A stretch of DNA of 64,000 nucleotides from Streptomyces sp. NBC_01232 (lineage in GTDB: Bacteria; Actinomycetota; Actinomycetes; Streptomycetales; Streptomycetaceae). Positions within the stretch are counted from its first letter, which is position 1; every line of letters starts with the position of its first letter. Positions 59,030 to 64,000 of this stretch are shown here, in pieces. The stretch is from NCBI RefSeq assembly GCF_035989885.1, contig NZ_CP108518.1:7059001-7123000 (forward strand), given 5' to 3'. The notes under the pieces are model-generated. The model saw only the letters and a list, made by a program, of their open reading frames with translations. It was not told where the DNA came from and searched no databases. A program made the position numbers and the translations under genes.

Positions 59030-60322
59030 ATGTCCCGACTCCCGACACCCCCATGGGCCGCCGCCCTCGTGACCGCGGCGCTCGCCACGATCCTGCCCGC
59101 ACTGGCCTGGACGTCCAGCGCCGGCGCCTCCACCGCCCCCACCCCGCTCCTCGCCCCGCGCGCGGCGGTGGCCGCGGCCGCGGTACTCCTGGCGCCCGAG
59201 AAGAAGTGCACCCTGCCCGGCGGCCTCGCCGAACTCAGCGGCCTCGCCATGAGCCGCAAGCACCCCGGCGTCTTCTACGCCGTCAACGACAGCGGCAACA
59301 CCCCTCAGGTCTTCGCGATCGACTGCAGCGCCGCCGCCGGCCGGCTGGTGGCCACCTTCACCCTCTCCGGCGTCGGCAACACCGACTGGGAGGGCCTGGC
59401 CCTCGGCAAGGACGGGGGCGGCGGCCCGGCGATCCTGGTCGGCGACATCGGGGACAACCTCAGCGCACGCGCGGAGATCACCGTGCACCGCTTCGCCGAA
59501 CCCGATCAGCTCACGAGCGCCACGGTCACGCCCGTCACCTTCCGTTTCGCCTACGCCGATGGAAAGCACGACGCCGAGTCACTGCTCGCCGATCCCGTGA
59601 CCGGTCGGCTCTACATCGCCAGCAAGCTCATCGGAGCCGCCGGGCAGCTCTACCGGGCTCCGCTGGAGCCGGTGACCGGGCAGGTCAACACCCTCACCGC
59701 GGTCCGGCCCGGCCCCGTGTTCGCCACGGACGGCGCGTTCTCGCCGTCGGGCGCCTCGTACGTCCTGCGCAGCGGCGGACCGCTGGGCGCCAACACGGCT
59801 TCCGTGTACGACAACGCCGGGGTCAGGCTCGCGGACGTCGCCCTGCCGGCCCAGTCGCAGGGGGAGACGGTGACGTACGCCGACTGCGCGAACCTGCTCG
59901 TCGGGTCCGAGAACGACCCGCAGATCTGGCGGGTGCCGCTGCCGTCGGCGGCCACCCCGGGCTGCGGCACGCCCACCCCGACGCCCACTCCCACCCCGAC
60001 GCCCACCCCGACCCCCACGCCGACCCCCACCCCCACCCCGACGCCGACCCCCACCCCCGGCGGGCTGAAGTTCACCGACCCCGGCCCGCAGACGTGCAGG
60101 TTCAACCAGTCCTGCACCATCCAGCTCACCACCACCGGCGCCGTGCCCCCCGTCCGGTACGCCGTCACCGGCCTGCCCTGGGGCCTCACCCTCGACAGTG
60201 CCTCCGGGCGGATCACCGGCAAGCCCTGGGGCAGCGGCGAGTACCGGGTCACCGCCACCGCGAGCGACTCCACCGGAGCCACCGCGGGCACGGCCTTCAC
60301 CCTGACGCTCAACTGGTTCTGA
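59030..60322 (+). CDS. Secreted propeller-like protein with Thr-Pro linker and Ig-like tail
   Basis: A 430-residue exported protein. The signal is PPWAAALVTAALATILPALA. The main part (about 60-310) has repeats such as GLAMSRKHPGVFYAVNDSGN, DWEGLALGKD, ILVGDIGDN and DAESLLADPVTGRLYIASK, which look like a beta-propeller of the esterase-like/phytase-like type. A (Thr-Pro)n linker of about 35 residues and a ~90-residue Ig-like domain (CRFNQSCTIQLTTTGAVPPV; GLTLDSASGRITGKPWGSGE) end in LNWF, almost the same module as in the phosphoesterase at 39211-40491. ATG 59030 was preferred because the signal begins there; an in-frame ATG at 59009 adds 7 residues. No strong ribosome site is seen for either. 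Confidence 0.75.
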   Translation: MSRLPTPPWAAALVTAALATILPALAWTSSAGASTAPTPLLAPRAAVAAAAVLLAPEKKCTLPGGLAELSGLAMSRKHPGVFYAVNDSGNTPQVFAIDCSAAAGRLVATFTLSGVGNTDWEGLALGKDGGGGPAILVGDIGDNLSARAEITVHRFAEPDQLTSATVTPVTFRFAYADGKHDAESLLADPVTGRLYIASKLIGAAGQLYRAPLEPVTGQVNTLTAVRPGPVFATDGAFSPSGASYVLRSGGPLGANTASVYDNAGVRLADVALPAQSQGETVTYADCANLLVGSENDPQIWRVPLPSAATPGCGTPTPTPTPTPTPTPTPTPTPTPTPTPTPTPGGLKFTDPGPQTCRFNQSCTIQLTTTGAVPPVRYAVTGLPWGLTLDSASGRITGKPWGSGEYRVTATASDSTGATAGTAFTLTLNWF

Positions 60323-60406
60323 GACGGGACGGGGGCGGGCTTGTCCAACCAGCCCCCGAGACCGCACTGTTGACCGAGTTTCGTCCATCAGGTCAGGAGA
60401 ACCGGC

Positions 60407-61675
60407 TTGTCGTCCCACATCTCGCCCACCCCGCAGGGCCCGCGCACCCCGCACGTGATCGACCCCGCCGGCGGCTGCCCGCATGCCCTCAACGCCCGGC
60501 TGCGCGCCGAGTACGGCGCGGTGGCGGAGGTCGTCCTCCCCGGAGGGGTGCCCGGAGCGGTCGTCCTGGGGCACGACGCGCTGAAGGAGTTCCTCGCCCA
60601 CTCCGAAGTGGCCAAGAACGCCCAGCACTTCCCGGCCCTGCACGACGGCACCATCCCCGCGGACTGGCCGCTGCGCGTCTTCGCCAACGCCCAGGGCATG
60701 CACACCGCGGACGACGCCGACCACCGCCGCCTGCGCGGGCTGGTCGGCAAGGCCTTCACCGTCCGGCAGGTGGAGCGGCTGCGGCCGCGCATCGAGGAGC
60801 TCACCACCGGACTCCTCGACGACCTCGGGCTGGCGGCGGCCGCAGCCCCCGACGGGGTCGCCGACCTGTACGAGCACTTCGCCCTCCCGCTCCCGATGAA
60901 GGTCATCTGCGAGCTGCTCGGCGTGGACCCCGAGCACCGGGGCCGGCTGCACCACCTGACCAACACGGTGGTCATCGCCACCGACATCTCACCGGCCGAC
61001 AAGATGGCCGCCCTCCACGAACTCATGGCACTGACCGGTGCGATCGCGGCCGCCCGCGCCGAGAACCCCGGCGAGGACCTCACCAGCGCCCTGATCGCCG
61101 CCCGCCAGGACGACGGGGACCGGCTCACCGAGATCGAACTCATCGGCACCATGCGGCTGATGCTCGTCGCGGGCCACGAGACCACCCTCAACCTCATCAT
61201 CAACGCCGTCCGCGCCCTGTGCGCCCACCGCGACCAGCTCGCGCTCGTCCTGGACGCGAAGGCCACCTGGTCGGACGTGGTGGACGAGACCCTGCGCTGG
61301 GACACTCCGGTCAGCTGGTTCCCCTTCCGCTACCCCACCCGCGACCTGACCTTCGACGGGACCGTCATCGCGCAGGGCACCCCTGTGCTGGCCGGCTACA
61401 GCGCGGCCGGCCGCGACGAGGCCTTCCACGGTCCGGACGCCGACCGCTTCGACATCACGCGCCCCACGGCCGCCCGCAGCCTCTCCTTCGGCCACGGCGC
61501 CCACTACTGCACCGGGGCCCCGCTCGCCCGGCTGGAGGCCACGATCGCCCTGGAGCGGCTCTTCACCCGCTTCCCCGACCTCGACCTCGCGGTCCCGGAG
61601 GCCGAACTCCCGTACCAGCGCAGCTTCATCAGCAACAACGTCCAGTCGCTCCCGGTCCGCGTGACGCGCCGCTAG
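60407..61675 (+). CDS. Cytochrome P450
   Basis: A 422-residue soluble bacterial P450, which hydroxylates or epoxidises an unknown substrate using reductase partners. The oxygen-binding helix has MLVAGHETTLNL, the ExxR motif is ETLRW, and the haem loop FGHGAHYCTGAPLARLE carries the Cys ligand. TTG 60407 is the apparent start, with AGGAGA about 9 nt upstream; a TTG start reduces translation. No ferredoxin or reductase gene is adjacent. It converges with the oxidoreductase gene over a strong hairpin. Confidence 0.92.
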   Translation: MSSHISPTPQGPRTPHVIDPAGGCPHALNARLRAEYGAVAEVVLPGGVPGAVVLGHDALKEFLAHSEVAKNAQHFPALHDGTIPADWPLRVFANAQGMHTADDADHRRLRGLVGKAFTVRQVERLRPRIEELTTGLLDDLGLAAAAAPDGVADLYEHFALPLPMKVICELLGVDPEHRGRLHHLTNTVVIATDISPADKMAALHELMALTGAIAAARAENPGEDLTSALIAARQDDGDRLTEIELIGTMRLMLVAGHETTLNLIINAVRALCAHRDQLALVLDAKATWSDVVDETLRWDTPVSWFPFRYPTRDLTFDGTVIAQGTPVLAGYSAAGRDEAFHGPDADRFDITRPTAARSLSFGHGAHYCTGAPLARLEATIALERLFTRFPDLDLAVPEAELPYQRSFISNNVQSLPVRVTRR

Positions 61676-61688
61676 GTCCCGGACAAGT

Positions 61689-61728
61689 CCCTGGGCCGAT
61701 CCGGGGGCGTCCCCGGATCAGCCCAGGG
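61689..61728. terminator. Strong hairpin between convergent P450 and oxidoreductase genes
   Basis: CCCTGGGC-c-GATCCGGGG (61689-61706) pairs with CCCCGGATC-a-GCCCAGGG (61711-61728): 17 base pairs, one mismatch, loop gcgt. It runs over the stop codon of the minus-strand gene, so part of the terminator is coding sequence. It can serve both genes. Confidence 0.8.
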
Positions 61729-63307
61729 CCCGGACGTCGACGTCCACCGTGTGCCACCCGGTCGCCCCGTCGGGCACGGTCCCGGTGCGGTCCCCCGTCT
61801 GTACGGCGCCCGTGCCGTCCGTCGCGCGGACCTCCAGCCTGTGGCGGCCGGGGGTCGCCTCCCACGGCCACACCCACTGCCGCCAGGTGTCCACGCCGTC
61901 CGCGGAACCGAGCCGCGCCTCCTGCCAGGCGCCCCCGTCCACCCGCACCTGGACCCCGTCGATCCCGCGGTGCTGGGCCCACGCCACCCCGGCGACCGCC
62001 ACCCGGCCCGGCGCCAGGCCGGCGTACGGGCGCGGGGTGTCGATCCGCGACTGCGTCTTGACCGGGGCCTGCTGGGCCCAGGACCTGCGCACCCAGTAGG
62101 CGTCGTAGGCGGCGAAGGTGGTCAGCCGCAGCTCATCGATCCACTTGCAGGCCGAGACGTAGCCGTACAGGCCCGGTACGACCATCCGGACCGGGAAGCC
62201 GTGCGCGAAGGGCAGGGGCCGCCCGTTCATGCCCACGGCCAGCAGCGCCGCCCGGCCGTCCATGACGGTCTCGACCGGAGTGCCGATGGTCATGCCGTCC
62301 ACCGAACGCGCCACCAGCTGATCGGCCGGACCGCCCTGGGACGGCGGCCGCACCCCCGCCTCGCGGAGCAGGTCCCCGAGGCGTACGCCGAGCCAGCGGG
62401 CGTTGCCCGCGTACGGGCCGCCCACCTCGTTGGACACGCAGGTGAGGGTGATGTCGTGCTCGACGACCGGGCGGGCCAGGAGCTGACGCAGATCGAGGGT
62501 CAGGGGCCTGCTCACCCCCTCGCCATGGATGCGCAGCCGCCAGGTGTCCGCGTCCACGCGGGGGACGACGAGCGCGGTGTCCACCCGGTAGAAGTCCTGG
62601 TTCCCAGTGATGAAGGGGCCGAGCCCCGGCACCCGCAGGTCCGCCCCGGCGGGCACCGGCGGCGCGGGCACCGTGGGCCGGGGGAGCACGAAGTCGGCCC
62701 GGGAGGCGGTGGCCCCGGCCGCACCGTGGGCCCCCAGACGGCGCGCGCCGAGGCCGACCCCGGCCGACACCGCCAGGACGGCGGCGACCAGCCGGCCGAA
62801 GCCGCGCCGGTCCATCGCCCAGGCTCCTTGCTGCGGCGCTCCGGCCGGGCGGGGCCGCGTCCCCGCCGTGATCAGCAGGTACAGCACGCCGGCCGAGGCC
62901 AGTGCGCCCACCAGCGCTGGCAGCGCGTCCCGCCAGGAGGCCTCCGGCCGACTGAGCGCCGCCAGCGCCCCCACCAGCCCGAAGCCGCCCACGACCGCGA
63001 TCCCGGCCGCGAGGTGGCGTACGGCGAGCAGCCCGGACCCGACGGCGGCCACGGCCAGGACGGCGAGGATGCCGAAGCCCAGCACCAGCTTGTCGGCGGT
63101 GCCGAACAGCCCGATCGCCCATTCCCGGACGGCCACCGGCGTCAGGTCGACCACCGCACCGCCGACGGCCGTGACCGGCGAGGCTTCGGGCCGGCCGGCC
63201 GCGGCGGTCAGCTGCGCGAGCGCCAGCCCGGCGACGGCCGCGACGATCCCGCTGACGGCGCCCACCGCGCGCCGCGGCCGTGCGGGACGGCTCGGGTCTG
63301 CCTTCAC
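61718..63307 (-). CDS. Membrane-anchored sulfite-oxidase-type molybdopterin oxidoreductase
   Basis: A 529-residue protein. Four membrane helices fill about residues 15-160 (VSGIVAAVAGLALAQLTAAA; LVLGFGILAVLAVAAVGSGL; AAGIAVVGGFGLVGALAAL; LVGALASAGVLYLLITAG), then a fifth (RRGFGRLVAAVLAVSAGVGL). The outside part has the sulfite-oxidase fold: ITGNQDFYRVDTALVVPRVD, the molybdenum-ligand Cys in LTCVSNEVGGPYAGNARWLG, HGFPVRMVVPGLYGYVSACK and WIDELRLT, and a C-terminal dimerisation domain (VAVAGVAWAQHRGIDGVQVR). The family oxidises sulfite or reduces oxidised compounds outside the membrane. GTG 63307 was chosen because it begins before the first helix; the ribosome site is weak. Substrate and electron acceptor are unknown. 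Confidence 0.88.
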   Translation of the reverse strand: MKADPSRPARPRRAVGAVSGIVAAVAGLALAQLTAAAGRPEASPVTAVGGAVVDLTPVAVREWAIGLFGTADKLVLGFGILAVLAVAAVGSGLLAVRHLAAGIAVVGGFGLVGALAALSRPEASWRDALPALVGALASAGVLYLLITAGTRPRPAGAPQQGAWAMDRRGFGRLVAAVLAVSAGVGLGARRLGAHGAAGATASRADFVLPRPTVPAPPVPAGADLRVPGLGPFITGNQDFYRVDTALVVPRVDADTWRLRIHGEGVSRPLTLDLRQLLARPVVEHDITLTCVSNEVGGPYAGNARWLGVRLGDLLREAGVRPPSQGGPADQLVARSVDGMTIGTPVETVMDGRAALLAVGMNGRPLPFAHGFPVRMVVPGLYGYVSACKWIDELRLTTFAAYDAYWVRRSWAQQAPVKTQSRIDTPRPYAGLAPGRVAVAGVAWAQHRGIDGVQVRVDGGAWQEARLGSADGVDTWRQWVWPWEATPGRHRLEVRATDGTGAVQTGDRTGTVPDGATGWHTVDVDVRALG

Positions 63308-63511
63308 ACCGCCAGTGTGCCGCGCTCCGGCGGCTCCGCGGCGATGCCGTGCCGCAGTGCCGCCAAGGGCCGACGGGGAAGTGGGGGAGTGCGGGCGGCT
63401 TACGCCCAGGGTGAAGGGGCCATGCCCAGAGTGAACCGGCCGTGTCGGGGTCCGGGCGCGTGGTGAGGATGGCGTCATGAAACCCCGTGATCTCTCCGAA
63501 GAGCAGAAGCC
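63308..63511. promoter_or_regulatory. Divergent intergenic region
   Basis: About 200 nt between two divergent genes that must hold both promoters. I see no clear -35/-10 pair or palindrome in it. Confidence 0.4.
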
Positions 63512-64000
63512 ATGTCCGTGAAGCCGGCCCGGAGCGTCAGCACCTCGCCCTACTGGCCGGTGATCACCCACTCGACGCTGCGCCGGCTGTTACCCGGGTT
63601 CACCGTCTCGTCCCTCGGCGACGGCATGGCCGTGGTCGCCGTGAGCTGGCTGGCGATCGAGATCGCGCCTGCGGCGGAGCGCGGAATGTGGGTCGCCCTG
63701 GCGGCCGCGGCCTACACCCTCTCGGGCGCCGCGGGCGCCGTCCTCCTCGGGCGCTTCCTGAGCCGCCGCTCCCCGGCGCGGCTGGTCGCCTGGGACGCGG
63801 TGCTGCGCGCCACCGCTCTGGGTGCGATACCCGTGTGCCACGCCCTCGGGATGCTGAGCATCGAGCTGTACGTCGTGCTGCTCGCCGCGTCCTCCGTCCT
63901 CCACTCCTGGGGCCAGGCGGGCATCTACACCCTGCTCGCCCGGCTGCTGCCGGAGCGCGACCATCTGGCCGGCAACGCCGTGCTGTCCGGCATCGGCTCG
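63512..64000 (+). CDS. MFS transporter, N-terminal part (runs off the window)
   Basis: An uninterrupted frame from ATG 63512 to the window end, 163 codons, starting MSVKPARSVSTSPYWPVITH. Hydrophobic helices follow (GDGMAVVAVSWLAIEIAP; WVALAAAAYTLSGAAGAVLL) with the MFS loop GRFLSRRSPARLVAWDAVLR, then LSIELYVVLLAASSVLHSWG. Codon 27 (63590-63592) is TTA, the rarest codon in Streptomyces, read by the bldA tRNA, so translation may be confined to late growth. The ribosome site GAAGAG is weak. Confidence 0.8.
   Translation, partial: MSVKPARSVSTSPYWPVITHSTLRRLLPGFTVSSLGDGMAVVAVSWLAIEIAPAAERGMWVALAAAAYTLSGAAGAVLLGRFLSRRSPARLVAWDAVLRATALGAIPVCHALGMLSIELYVVLLAASSVLHSWGQAGIYTLLARLLPERDHLAGNAVLSGIGS

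Noticed and set aside
60369..60392. TTGACCGAG upstream of the P450 gene as another TetR-3 or shared operator
   Set aside because: It shares only TTGACCGAG with the 18010 promoter and has no second half site or matching -10 box.
1..64000. tRNA, rRNA, insertion sequence, prophage or attachment site
   Set aside because: No tRNA-like cloverleaf, rRNA segment, transposase, integrase or flanking repeat was recognised by eye; a covariance-model search would be needed to exclude small RNAs.

Overview
The window is very G+C-rich actinomycete chromosome. Reading frames have almost pure G/C third positions, GTG and TTG starts are common, many genes look leaderless (a TANNNT box 6-8 nt before the start codon), and the leucine codon TTA occurs only once in all the coding sequence read. 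Tat signals, lipoproteins, a UreA-UreB fusion and a PUFA-synthase-like polyketide cluster point to Streptomyces or a close relative. No rRNA, tRNA, CRISPR array, insertion sequence or phage gene was seen.

Region 1 (about 0.9-19.3 kb) is the most unusual part. It holds four paralogous agmatine-deiminase-family enzymes (1882-3039, 5832-7007, 10826-11845, 18093-19250), three with Tat export signals and one cytosolic. With them are a urease-like pair (UreAB fusion and UreC), a complete five-gene oligopeptide-type ABC importer, a membrane Ser/Thr kinase, a DUF4436 membrane protein and three TetR regulators. Five promoters carry one palindrome, TGACTG-N6-CAGTCA. Each begins inside a TTGACT -35 box and fills the spacer to the -10 box. 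Two of the TetR proteins have the same recognition helix and are the obvious repressors. The UreC homologue keeps every nickel ligand and the catalytic His but has Val for the flap Cys, and no accessory genes (ureDEFG) are present. My working model is an exported guanidine-to-ureido conversion, ABC uptake of the product, and cleavage of a substituted urea by the urease-like enzyme. The model is inference; the genes and sites are visible.

Region 2 (19.4-37 kb) is mixed: a one-piece ABC exporter, an exported beta-carbonic anhydrase, a Tat-exported L-amino-acid oxidase of the L-glutamate-oxidase family, a CASTOR/POLLUX-type RCK protein, an isochorismatase-fold hydrolase, a DUF6434 protein, a NarL-type two-component system next to an MMPL transporter, a RibD-like reductase, a 3-hydroxyisobutyryl-CoA hydrolase-like protein, and a short UvrA-like ATPase divergent from a TetR regulator.

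Region 3 (37-57.5 kb, minus strand) is a biosynthetic cluster. Two giant synthases (tandem NPD-KS-AT-ACP-KR and KS-AT-DH-PPTase) overlap by a few bases and are followed by overlapping genes for a free ACP, an alpha/beta hydrolase, a glycosyltransferase, a methyltransferase and a degenerate galactokinase. The design resembles bacterial PUFA/glycolipid synthases. A secreted phosphoesterase, an MFS transporter and an SDR lie immediately downstream. A LysR regulator is divergent at the far end.

Region 4 (58-64 kb) holds the LysR gene, a secreted propeller-like protein sharing a Thr-Pro linker plus Ig-like tail with the phosphoesterase, a cytochrome P450, a membrane-anchored molybdopterin oxidoreductase and the start of an MFS gene with an early TTA codon. 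Several convergent pairs and gene ends carry strong GC-rich hairpins.
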